Below, in pieces: positions 9,215 to 17,783 of a stretch of DNA of 64,000 nucleotides; position 1 is the stretch's first letter, and each line of letters starts with the position of its first letter. The position numbers and the translations under genes are program-made. This DNA is from Microbacterium sp. SS28. Its GTDB lineage: Bacteria; Actinomycetota; Actinomycetes; Actinomycetales; Microbacteriaceae. The notes beneath the pieces were generated by a model. The model had not been told where the DNA came from. It saw only the letters and a list, made by a program, of their open reading frames with translations, and did no database searches. Location of the stretch: NCBI RefSeq assembly GCF_022761035.1, contig NZ_JAKWJP010000001.1:434001-498000 (forward strand), read 5' to 3'.

Positions 9215-10231
9215 TCAGCTCGTCAGGACGACCTTCCCGACGTTCCTGCGCTCCTCGATATGCGTGTGGGCCGCCGCCACCTCCGCGAGCGGGAAGCTGC
9301 GGTCGACGTGGGCGCGCACCCACCCCGCTTCCACGCCGCCGAGGATGGTCCGCATCCACTCCGCCGTCATCTCGGCCTCGCCCCACATGTGACCGAGATT
9401 GACGCCGAAGACGGCTCTGTTCGCGTTCATGAGCGCCACGGGATGAAAGAACGGCATGCCCGCGGCGGCCCACCCGAGGCGAAGCGGTCCTGCGAGCCTC
9501 GACGTCGTCGCCGTCGAGACCCCGAACATGCCGAGCCGGCCGCCCGAGCGCAGCGCGCGGTAGCTCTTCTTCCAATGCGCGCCGCCGAGCGGATCGGTGA
9601 CGAGCGCGACGCCCCGCCCGCCGGTGAGACGGTCGACCTCTTTCGTCCAATCCGCCGTGCGGTAGTCGATGAGCTCCGCAGCGCCGCGTTCCCGCAGGAA
9701 CGGATGCTTCGCACTGCTGGCCGTGCCGTAGATGGTCGCACCGACATGCCGGGCGATGTCGATCGCGGCGAGCCCGACGCCTCCGCCGGCGTTGTGGATG
9801 AGCACCGTCTCTTCGGGCTTGAGAGAGCCCATCACCACGAGCAGCTGCCACGCCGTGAGGTAGGCCACGGGAAGGGACGCCGCCTCCTCGTGCGAAAGGC
9901 GAGACGGCTTCGCGAAGACCTGGCCGACGGGAACCGAGACCACGTCCGCGTAGCCCCCGAATCGGGTGAGGCCGATGACGTCGGTGCCGATCAGCGCGGG
10001 ATCGACTCCGCTGCCGACGGCGTCGACAGCGCCCGACACCTCGTAGCCGACCACAACGGGCGGTTTCGGAGCATCGGGGTACAGGCCCTGCCGCGCGAGG
10101 ATGTCGGCGAAGTTGATGCCGCTCGCCCTGACCCGAATGCGCGCCTCCCCAGGGGCCGGCTGAGGGTCAGGACCCTCGCGCAGCTGCAGCTTCTCCGGGC
10201 CGCCGTGACCGACGATGACCGCTTGGATCAT
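9215..10231 (-). CDS. zinc-less MDR family NAD(P)-dependent quinone oxidoreductase-like protein
   Basis: A 338-residue medium-chain dehydrogenase/reductase. The GroES-like domain (RIRVRASGINFADILARQGLYP) is followed by the nucleotide-binding loop NAGGGVGLAAIDIARHVGA at about residue 147. The catalytic-zinc ligands of alcohol dehydrogenases are absent, placing it in the quinone-reductase/VAT-1-like group. The substrate is unknown. The ATG at 10231 begins MIQAVIVGHGGPEKLQL. It stands alone: the fucosidase follows on the same strand after 201 bp, and the next upstream gene is divergent. Confidence 0.92.
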   Translation of the reverse strand: MIQAVIVGHGGPEKLQLREGPDPQPAPGEARIRVRASGINFADILARQGLYPDAPKPPVVVGYEVSGAVDAVGSGVDPALIGTDVIGLTRFGGYADVVSVPVGQVFAKPSRLSHEEAASLPVAYLTAWQLLVVMGSLKPEETVLIHNAGGGVGLAAIDIARHVGATIYGTASSAKHPFLRERGAAELIDYRTADWTKEVDRLTGGRGVALVTDPLGGAHWKKSYRALRSGGRLGMFGVSTATTSRLAGPLRLGWAAAGMPFFHPVALMNANRAVFGVNLGHMWGEAEMTAEWMRTILGGVEAGWVRAHVDRSFPLAEVAAAHTHIEERRNVGKVVLTS

Positions 10232-10408
10232 GCGACTCCTCCCGTCGTGCGACAGACCGTGCGACCGCCGTGAACGCCCGCGAAGTCGAGGCCGAGCCTA
10301 CGCCGGACGTGTCACCTCACACGGAGCGTGTGAAAGCAGCCCGAGTCCAGCGTCGCGAACTGCTGCGCCCGCGGGCAGCCAGTCTGCGGGAATCGGCTCG
10401 CGACGATC

Positions 10409-10434
10409 GATCGAACAAGCTGGTGGGTTCGATC
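10409..10434. promoter_or_regulatory. inverted repeat between divergent genes
   Basis: GATCGAAC, 10 bp, GTTCGATC. It lies in the 285-bp region between the MDR gene (minus) and the secreted Ig-like protein gene (plus), where regulation could reach both. A TAGTCT -10-like hexamer follows at 10465-10470 on the plus strand. The rest of this intergenic region shows nothing further that I recognise. Confidence 0.4.
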
Positions 10435-10516
10435 AGCAGGGTGTCGGGAGTCGTCGCCCGCGACTAGTCTGTGGCGCGATCGCGCGTTCCGAGCCTCCCG
10501 CGATCAGGGGGTCATC

Positions 10517-12103
10517 ATGCTCCGCCGCCGTGCCGTCTCAATTCTCCTCGCCGCTTCCGCGATCCTCGCGCTCGGGCTCTCCTCGGCTGCTCCGGCCGTG
10601 GCGGCTGACGCTGCCGCCCCCGATGCGGCTGCGACCGGAACACCCCAGTGGGAGACCATCGGACGGGCGACCGTCTCCGGCACGCCGAGCGGCGGGTCGA
10701 CGATGACGGCGGACCCCGGTACGTGGGTGCCGACACCTGACTCGTTCGACTACCAATGGCAGGCGGGCGGCGCTCCTCTCAGCGGTGCCACAGGCCAGAC
10801 GTTCACCCTCCCCGAAGGCCCGAGCGACGCGACCTACCGGGTCGCGGTGACGGCGCACAAAGCGGGCTATCCACAGCAGACGGCCTACAGCGCCCCCTTC
10901 GAGATCATCTCGTTCGACGGCTTCCTCGACGCGTTGGACGCCGACCCCGGCACAACGATCTCCGGACGATTCGCGAGCAGCGGCGCCACGATCGGAAGCG
11001 CGGCGATCGACGGATTCCCGGCGGCGGGTGCGGACTATCTCGTCCTCTCCACCGGCAATGCGCGCGAAGCGCTGCGCACCTTCCCGCCGGGAACACAGGT
11101 CGTCATCTCGACAGGTCTCGAGACGGCGCCCGCCGGCGTCGGAGGCTGGGACATGAGCACCATCACCATCACAGTCGATCCGCCGGATGCCGCGTCCCGC
11201 CTCGCCCTCGACTACGCCTTCGCGACGGAGGAGAGCCCCGGCACCCGCACGAAGGACGTGCTCACGATCGAGTCGCCCACGTCGCAGCTGTCGATCGCGG
11301 ACGACCACGAGCGGGTGATCGCACCCAACAACCTGGCCTTCGACTCCGCCGGACGACAGCTGAATGCCGACAGCGAGGATCTCTCCCCCATCGCGGGGAA
11401 CGGCATCAATCGGTGGTCCCCCCGACTGACGGCCCTCATCCCGCTGAGGTCGGGCGCGACCGACGTGATCGTCTCGATCCAGGACATCGGCGACGAGTCC
11501 GCCGACTCCGTCGTGCTGCTCGACAACCTGCGAACCGTCGTCGATCCGGTCTGCGCGTCCGGCGCGGTGTGGGAGGCCCCGAGCATCACCGGCACTCCGG
11601 CAGTGGATGCCGTGCTCACCGGGGATCCCGGACGCTTCCCGCCGAGCGGGCGACTCAACTATCGCTGGCTGCGCGACGGGCAGCCCATAGCGGGCGCCGT
11701 CGACACCACCTACCGCGTGGGGGTCGCGGATCTCGGCGCACGCCTCAGCTTCCGCGTGACGACCGTCGATACGACGCCGATCGAGAAGCGCACCTCAGCA
11801 CCGACAGCCCGGGTCGGGCTCGCGGCATTCACCGTCGTTCCCGTGCCGACGGTGACCGGCAGCCGCACCGTCGGCCGAGTGCTGACCGCCCAGGTCGGGG
11901 AGTGGAGCCCTGAGCCTCAGACGGTCGCCTTCCAGTGGCGCCGCGACGGCGCCGCGATACCCGGAGCGCGGTCTGTCCGCTACACGCTCACCGCGGCCGA
12001 CGAAGGCGCCCGGGTGGACGTGAAGATCGTCGGACTGCGACTCGGATATCGGCCGGGCGCGGCGGACAGCGCCGATGGACCGCGCATCGCGCCGAAACCC
12101 TGA
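10517..12103 (+). CDS. secreted protein with Ig-like repeats flanking a choice-of-anchor L-like domain
   Basis: A 528-residue exported protein. A signal peptide covers residues 1-30 (basic start, hydrophobic ILLAASAILALGLSS, then SAAPAVAA). One Ig-like β-sandwich repeat is at about 35-130 (YQWQAGGAPLSGATGQTFTL), followed by a ~210-residue unit at about 135-345 with LVLSTGNA and DYAFATEES, which look like choice-of-anchor L. Two more Ig-like repeats follow (YRWLRDGQPIAGA; FQWRRDGAAIPGA). There is no LPxTG motif or C-terminal membrane anchor, so it is probably released or held non-covalently. The role may be surface adhesion, as inference only. Confidence 0.8.
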   Translation: MLRRRAVSILLAASAILALGLSSAAPAVAADAAAPDAAATGTPQWETIGRATVSGTPSGGSTMTADPGTWVPTPDSFDYQWQAGGAPLSGATGQTFTLPEGPSDATYRVAVTAHKAGYPQQTAYSAPFEIISFDGFLDALDADPGTTISGRFASSGATIGSAAIDGFPAAGADYLVLSTGNAREALRTFPPGTQVVISTGLETAPAGVGGWDMSTITITVDPPDAASRLALDYAFATEESPGTRTKDVLTIESPTSQLSIADDHERVIAPNNLAFDSAGRQLNADSEDLSPIAGNGINRWSPRLTALIPLRSGATDVIVSIQDIGDESADSVVLLDNLRTVVDPVCASGAVWEAPSITGTPAVDAVLTGDPGRFPPSGRLNYRWLRDGQPIAGAVDTTYRVGVADLGARLSFRVTTVDTTPIEKRTSAPTARVGLAAFTVVPVPTVTGSRTVGRVLTAQVGEWSPEPQTVAFQWRRDGAAIPGARSVRYTLTAADEGARVDVKIVGLRLGYRPGAADSADGPRIAPKP

Positions 12104-12151
12104 CGCGCGCGTCGAGAGCCCCGCTACGGGAGAACCGGGACGTCGAATCCC

Positions 12152-12168
12152 CGCCCTCCGGGAGGGCG
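12152..12168 (+). terminator. hairpin after the Ig-like protein gene
   Basis: CGCCCTC, CGG loop, GAGGGCG, 49 bp past the stop codon. Compact and GC-rich but without a U-tract, so termination is only probable. It also precedes the convergent tRNA-Thr 3' end. Confidence 0.45.
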
Positions 12169-12185
12169 AGGTCCGACGGATGTGG

Positions 12186-12258
12186 AGCCGACTACGGGAC
12201 TTGAACCCGTAACCCCCTAATTACAAGTTAGGTGCGCTACCAATTGCGCCAAGTCGGC
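12186..12258 (-). tRNA. tRNA-Thr (anticodon TGT)
   Basis: 73 nt, minus strand, ending at the discriminator base without an encoded CCA. The acceptor stem is GCCGACT/AGTCGGC. The anticodon stem CCTAA/TTAGG encloses loop CTTGTAA, giving anticodon UGU, which reads ACA. The TψC arm is GGGTTCAAGTCCC-like. A TAGACT -10 box at 12273-12268 is correctly placed for a start a few nt upstream of the mature 5' end. Confidence 0.96.
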
Positions 12259-12301
12259 AGAGCGCCCAGTCTAGCCGGGCGGCCGGAGCGGGAACGCCGG
12301 G

Positions 12302-13255
12302 TCAGGGCGTGGGCGTCGGGGTGGGCGTGGGGCTCGCCGTGCGGTAGTAGCTGTCGCTCGCGATCGTGAGGACGAACTGCGAGAACTCGGCCGGGTCGTC
12401 GAGCGCTCCGACGTACTGGGTGCCGTTGACAAGGACCATCGGCGTGCCGGTGAGGGCCGTGCCGTCCGTGTCGGGGATGCTCACGAGCGCACGGTCGGTC
12501 GCCGACTTCGCCCACGAGGCGAAGTCCTCGTCTTCGATGCAGGCCCGCACGACCTTCGGCGAGGACGCTCCCGCGGCCTGGGCGATCGTGGCGAGTTCCT
12601 CGTCGGAGAAGCCGTCGGAGTCGACCGCGGGCTGCTGGTCCAGCAGCGTGTGGGTGAAGGCGAAGAAGGTGTCGGGCGAGTGGGTCGCGACGCACGCGGC
12701 TGCGCTCGCGGCGCGCAACGAGTACTTCGTGCCGTTCGACTTCGAGGTGAGCATCGCGACGGGGTAGTAGGAGAGCGTCGCGGCGCCCTGCGTGACCCAC
12801 GCGGAGAGCTGCGGGGCGTTCGCGAGCTGGAAGTCGCGCGAACCCGGCGACAGGTAGTCGACGTAGACGCGGATGTCGACGGCCGGCTGAGCTGTCGCAG
12901 AGGGGTCGGGAGTCGGCGTCTCGGTAGGAGTCGCGGGCTCGGTCGGCGCCGCGGGGGCCGCGTTGCCCATCTCGCTCGAGCCGTCCTCGAGGGTGGTGCC
13001 GGTCACCGACGTCACGATGATCCCGTCACCGTTCACGTTCGCAGGATCCAGAAGAGGCTTGGATGCCGCAGACCCGACGGTCCACGTCACGACGACGGCC
13101 GTCACGGCGACGATGGCGACGATCGCGGCGGCGATCGCGGCCGTGCGGATGAGGCGCGCCCTCGACTGCTTCGCCTGAACCTGCAGCGCCTTCTCGCGGA
13201 CAGCTTCACGGCGATCGCTCGTGGCGGGCACGCTGTCTGATTCGTCGCTCGACAT
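12302..13255 (-). CDS. DsbA/thioredoxin-like membrane protein lacking the CxxC active site
   Basis: A 317-residue protein with a basic cytoplasmic N-terminus and one transmembrane helix at about residues 36-58 (AAIAAAIVAIVAVTAVVVTW). A Pro/Thr-rich linker follows, then an extracytoplasmic thioredoxin fold at about 145-300 (VDIRVYVDYLSPGSRDFQ ... DFASWAKSATDRALVSIPDTDG, TGTPMVLVNG, a cis-Pro loop TGTP). In the DsbA_4 family the first strand ends DYLCPxC; here it reads SPGS, so both redox cysteines are gone. The two remaining cysteines (in CVATHS and RACIED) are elsewhere. It is probably a binding or chaperone derivative. The C-terminal end is a PTPTPTPTP tail. Confidence 0.87.
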   Translation of the reverse strand: MSSDESDSVPATSDRREAVREKALQVQAKQSRARLIRTAAIAAAIVAIVAVTAVVVTWTVGSAASKPLLDPANVNGDGIIVTSVTGTTLEDGSSEMGNAAPAAPTEPATPTETPTPDPSATAQPAVDIRVYVDYLSPGSRDFQLANAPQLSAWVTQGAATLSYYPVAMLTSKSNGTKYSLRAASAAACVATHSPDTFFAFTHTLLDQQPAVDSDGFSDEELATIAQAAGASSPKVVRACIEDEDFASWAKSATDRALVSIPDTDGTALTGTPMVLVNGTQYVGALDDPAEFSQFVLTIASDSYYRTASPTPTPTPTP

Positions 13256-13403
13256 GGAACCTTCTGAGTTCGGACGGCCGATTCGGCCCGGCCGCACCGG
13301 GGAGGCGACCGCAGACGATGCTAACGATCGTGGCTGGGAAATACCCAGACGATGCCCGCGACACGACCGCGAATCCGCGGCAGCGCCCACGGGGGTGCCT
13401 CGG

Positions 13404-13434
13404 TTTCAGGACCCGCCGGTCCTCGTGTCATAAT
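13404..13434 (+). promoter_or_regulatory. promoter of the sugar ABC ATPase gene
   Basis: The CATAAT -10 hexamer (13429-13434) matches TATAAT at five of six bases; the weak -35-like TTTCAG is 19 bp upstream. It gives a leader of about 90 nt before the ATG at 13532. Confidence 0.5.
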
Positions 13435-13531
13435 GAGAGATACGCCCGATGATGGGCGCGCGGGGAGCCCCCGCTCATTCCATTCACTACGGATCGTCCG
13501 GCACGTACCTGCCGGTGAAGGAGAAGAAAAC

Positions 13532-14635
<1,104 letters not shown>

Positions 14636-14648
14636 CACGACACGGTCA

Positions 14649-14684
14649 CAGCGCGGGCGGCTCTTTTCAGAACCGCCCGCGCTG
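14649..14684 (+). terminator. terminator hairpin after ugpC
   Basis: A perfect 12-bp stem (CAGCGCGGGCGG/CCGCCCGCGCTG) with a 12-nt loop, 13 bp after the ugpC stop. The tail TTCCATTTCC is only partly U-rich, so some readthrough into the DUF4032 gene is possible. Confidence 0.75.
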
Positions 14685-14704
14685 TTCCATTTCCAAAGGA
14701 ACCC

Positions 14705-16009
14705 ATGCCCGCTGCCCTGAGCATCACCGCCAGCTCCGTGGATCCCGGACTGCTGACGCTCCCCTGGTCCACACCGCTGGCCGAATGGCCCAGCAGCACG
14801 ATCGTCTTCCTCCCGAAGGGCATCTCGCGCCACCTGGTGCGCTTCGCGAACCTCTCCGGCCGCGTCGTCGCCGTCAAGGAGACGACGGAGGAGATGGCGC
14901 GTCGCGAGTACGACATGCTCGGCAACCTCGCACGTCTGGACGCTCCCTGCGTCGAGCGCGTCGCCGTCATCGCCGGGCGGAAGGATGCCGCGGGTGAGCC
15001 GCTCCCCGCGGTGCTCGTCACGGCGCACCTCAAGTTCTCACTCCCCTACCGCGCCCTCTTCACGCAGGTGCTGCGACCCGATACGGCGAACCGTCTCGTG
15101 GATGCCCTCGCGGTGCTGCTCGTCCGCCTGCACAACGTCGGGTTCTTCTGGGGCGACGTCTCACTCTCGAACACGCTCTTCCGCCGGGATGCGGGCGCCT
15201 TCGCGGCCTACCTCGTGGACGCCGAGACCGGCGAGCTGCACGAGACGGGGCTGACCCCCGGGCAGCGCGCGCACGACCTCGAGGTCGCACGCACGAACAT
15301 CGCGGGCGAGATCATGGACCTCGAGGCGGGCGGCCGTCTCGAGGGTGGCATCGACGCCCTCGCGATCGCCGACGGCATCATGTCGTCGTACCACCGCCTG
15401 TGGGGCGCGCTCACCGACCGCGAGTCGTTCTCGGCGAACGAGACGTGGCGGCTCACGGAGCGCGTGCAGCGCCTCAACGACCTCGGCTTCGACATCGGCG
15501 AGATGTCGATCCAGGCGACCCCTGACGGCACGCGCGTGTCGATCCAGCCCAAGGTCGTCGACGCGGGGCACCACCAGCGCCGGCTCCTGCGCCTGACGGG
15601 CCTCGACGTCGAAGAGAACCAGGCCCGCCGCCTGCTCAACGACCTCGACGAGTTCCGCGCGCGAGTCTCGCGTCTCGGCGACGACGAGGAGATGGTCGCG
15701 CACGAGTGGCTCACGCGCGTCTTCGAGCCCGTCGTGAAGGCGATCCCGTTCGACCTGCGCTCCAAGCTCGAGCCTGCCGAGGTCTATCACCAGGTGCTCG
15801 AGCACCGCTGGTACGCCTCACAGGCGCGCGGGCGGTCGGTCCCCCTCGCCGAGGCGCTCACGAGCTACATGGACGAAGTCCTGCGCCACCGCCGCGACGA
15901 GGCGACGCTCATGGGACCGCCCACCGAGAGCATGACGCTCCCCCTCGACACCGACGCCCTCGAAATCGTCGACGAGGATGACGGCATCGACTGGCGCGAC
16001 CTGGTCTGA
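14705..16009 (+). CDS. DUF4032 protein with kinase-like N-terminal half
   Basis: A 434-residue soluble protein. The N-terminal half resembles the lipopolysaccharide-kinase/aminoglycoside-kinase fold: a lysine in VVAVKETTEEMARREY fits the ATP-anchoring Lys-Glu pair, and LHNVGFFWGDVSLSNTLF fits a catalytic loop (HxxxxxxGDxxxxN). The C-terminal half carries the DUF4032 region (ISIQATPDGTRVSIQPKVVDAGHHQRRLLRLTGLDVEENQARRLLNDL). The substrate and role are unknown; kinase activity is my inference from motif layout. AAAGGA precedes the ATG. The protein is conserved in actinobacteria. Confidence 0.85.
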   Translation: MPAALSITASSVDPGLLTLPWSTPLAEWPSSTIVFLPKGISRHLVRFANLSGRVVAVKETTEEMARREYDMLGNLARLDAPCVERVAVIAGRKDAAGEPLPAVLVTAHLKFSLPYRALFTQVLRPDTANRLVDALAVLLVRLHNVGFFWGDVSLSNTLFRRDAGAFAAYLVDAETGELHETGLTPGQRAHDLEVARTNIAGEIMDLEAGGRLEGGIDALAIADGIMSSYHRLWGALTDRESFSANETWRLTERVQRLNDLGFDIGEMSIQATPDGTRVSIQPKVVDAGHHQRRLLRLTGLDVEENQARRLLNDLDEFRARVSRLGDDEEMVAHEWLTRVFEPVVKAIPFDLRSKLEPAEVYHQVLEHRWYASQARGRSVPLAEALTSYMDEVLRHRRDEATLMGPPTESMTLPLDTDALEIVDEDDGIDWRDLV

Positions 16010-16035
16010 CGCGGCATCCGCTCCCCTTCCATGGC

Positions 16036-16069
16036 AAAGCGGCCCGCCCCCTAGGGAGCGAGCCGCTTT
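16036..16069. terminator. bidirectional terminator between convergent genes
   Basis: AAAGCGGC pairs with GCCGCTTT, enclosing a second imperfect stem CGCCCC/GGAGCG around a CTAG loop. The A-rich 5' flank and TTT 3' flank let it serve both the DUF4032 gene (plus) and the oxidoreductase gene (minus). Confidence 0.8.
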
Positions 16070-16082
16070 CGCTGACTGAGGG

Positions 16083-16724
16083 TCAGTACCCGACGGTGAA
16101 CCGCTCGCGCGAGTGCTTCGGGTTCTCGATCTCGTCGATGAACGCGACACCGAGGTCTGCGCCGGAGATGTCCGACTTGCCCTCGTCATCGCGGACGACG
16201 ACGTCGCCGCCGACGCGGTAGGCGCCCGTGCGCTCGCCCGCGTTCCACGCGCCGAAGATCTCGGCCGGGTGGATGAAGAACCAGTCGAGGTCCGCGGGCG
16301 TGGCCTGCAGCCCCTCGAGGATGTCGACGCCGGTCTGCGCCTCGGCCTTGTACTCCTCGGGGAAGTTCAGGTCGATCAGGCGCGGGCCGCCGGGGGCGGA
16401 CAGCGAGCCGCCGGCGCCGCCGACGACGCCGAGACGGATGGACGTGCCGACGAGCGCCTGCGCGAGCTCGAGGACGGCGTCGACCGCGGCATCGGCCATG
16501 TCGCCGCGCGGGGCGATCGCCGAGACGATGACGTCGACGCCCTGCAGCTCCTCGAGCAGGCCGGGAACGTCGAGGATCGTGCCTTCGACGTACGTCACGC
16601 CGTCGATCCGCTCAGCGGGCACCTGGCGGGCCACCGAGACGACGGTGTGTCCGCGCGCCGCCCCTTCGGCGACGATGTGGCGTCCGGCGTAGCCAGTTCC
16701 TCCGATGACGGCGATACGTGCCAT
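16083..16724 (-). CDS. NAD(P)H-binding protein of the atypical SDR family
   Basis: A 213-residue Rossmann protein starting MARIAVIGGTGYAGRHIVAEGAARGH; GGTGYAG is the dinucleotide-binding motif. VDVIVSAIAPRGDMADAAVDAV and the PADLDWFFIHPAEIF segment fit the SDR_a5/NmrA-like group, which lacks the YxxxK catalytic pair and often acts as redox sensor or flavin-linked reductase. The substrate is unknown. The start at 16724 has AAGGAAG 7 bp upstream. It is separated from rlmB by 66 bp on the same strand, so co-transcription is possible. Confidence 0.88.
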   Translation of the reverse strand: MARIAVIGGTGYAGRHIVAEGAARGHTVVSVARQVPAERIDGVTYVEGTILDVPGLLEELQGVDVIVSAIAPRGDMADAAVDAVLELAQALVGTSIRLGVVGGAGGSLSAPGGPRLIDLNFPEEYKAEAQTGVDILEGLQATPADLDWFFIHPAEIFGAWNAGERTGAYRVGGDVVVRDDEGKSDISGADLGVAFIDEIENPKHSRERFTVGY

Positions 16725-16790
16725 GGTCTTCCTTTCGTCAGGTTCCACGAGTGCAAGCGAGCACTCCCGGGATTCATTCCCGGGAATGCA

Positions 16791-17783
16791 TTATTTCGCG
16801 GCGCCGGTGCGGAGGGTCGAGACCTGGTAGAGGGCGACGGATGCCGCGATGCCGGCGTTGAGCGACTCGGTCGCTGCCGAGATCGGGATCGACACGACCT
16901 GATCGCATGTCTCGGTCACGAGGCGCGAGAGGCCCTTGCCCTCGGAGCCCACGACGATGACGACGGGACGGTCGGCGAGCTCGAGCGCGGGCAGCGAGAT
17001 GTCGCCCCCGCCGTCGAGGCCCAGGACGAACACACCCTGCTTCTTGAACTCCTTGAGCATCGCGGTGAGGTTGGCTGCGATCGCGACGGGGACCCGCGCC
17101 GCGGCGCCCGCGCTCGTCTTCCACGCGGCGGAGTTCACGCTCGCCGAGCGCCGCTGCGGGAGGATGACGGCGTGCCCGCCGAATGCGGCGGTGGAGCGGA
17201 TGATGGCGCCGAGGTTGCGCGGATCGGTCACACCGTCGAGCGCGACGAAAAGCGGGGTCTCGCCGCGATCGATGACCTGCTCGAGGAGGTCCTGCGGGTG
17301 GCTGTACTCGTAGGGCGGCACCTTGAGCGCGACGCCCTGGTGCACGCCGTCGAACCCGGCCATGCGGTCGAGCTCGGGGCGCGTCACCTCGAGCACGGGG
17401 ATCTCGCGGTGCGTCGCGATCGACAGCATCTCCTTGACGCGGTCGTCCATCTCGACGCGCTGCGCGATGTAGAGCGCGGTCGCGGGGATCTTGGCGCGCA
17501 GCGCCTCGAGGACGCTGTTGCGCCCCGTGACGGTCTCGGTGTCGTCGTCCTTCTTGGCCCGCGGCGCGCGCGAGCCACCCGTCGAGCCGCCCGGCCTGCC
17601 CTTGCCGCCCGCCGCGGCGTAGCGCTCAGCCGCGGCCTTGCGCTTGCCCGCGGGGTGCCACGCGCGATCCTCCGCCTTGGGGGTCGGACCGCGACCCTCG
17701 AGCGACCGCTTGTTCTTGCCGCCGGTGCCCTTCGTGGGACCCTTGCCGCCCTTGCTCGCGCCGGGGCGCCCTGGCTTAGCCAT
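16791..17783 (-). CDS. rlmB: 23S rRNA (guanosine(2251)-2'-O)-methyltransferase
   Basis: SPOUT-class methyltransferase that 2'-O-methylates G2251 in the peptidyl-transferase P-loop of 23S rRNA. It has 330 residues. The C-terminal ~245 carry the TrmH/RlmB hallmarks: GRNSVLEAL, LDGVTDPRNLGAIIRSTAAFGGHAVILPQRRS, IVVGSEGKGLSRLV and a terminal NAGIAASVALY knot. The first ~85 residues are a Gly/Lys/Arg-rich disordered extension (ASKGGKGPTKGTGGKNKRS), probably for RNA contact. The start at 17783 overlaps the cysS stop by 8 nt, so translation is coupled. The cysS-rlmB pair is widely conserved in actinobacteria. Confidence 0.95.
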   Translation of the reverse strand: MAKPGRPGASKGGKGPTKGTGGKNKRSLEGRGPTPKAEDRAWHPAGKRKAAAERYAAAGGKGRPGGSTGGSRAPRAKKDDDTETVTGRNSVLEALRAKIPATALYIAQRVEMDDRVKEMLSIATHREIPVLEVTRPELDRMAGFDGVHQGVALKVPPYEYSHPQDLLEQVIDRGETPLFVALDGVTDPRNLGAIIRSTAAFGGHAVILPQRRSASVNSAAWKTSAGAAARVPVAIAANLTAMLKEFKKQGVFVLGLDGGGDISLPALELADRPVVIVVGSEGKGLSRLVTETCDQVVSIPISAATESLNAGIAASVALYQVSTLRTGAAK

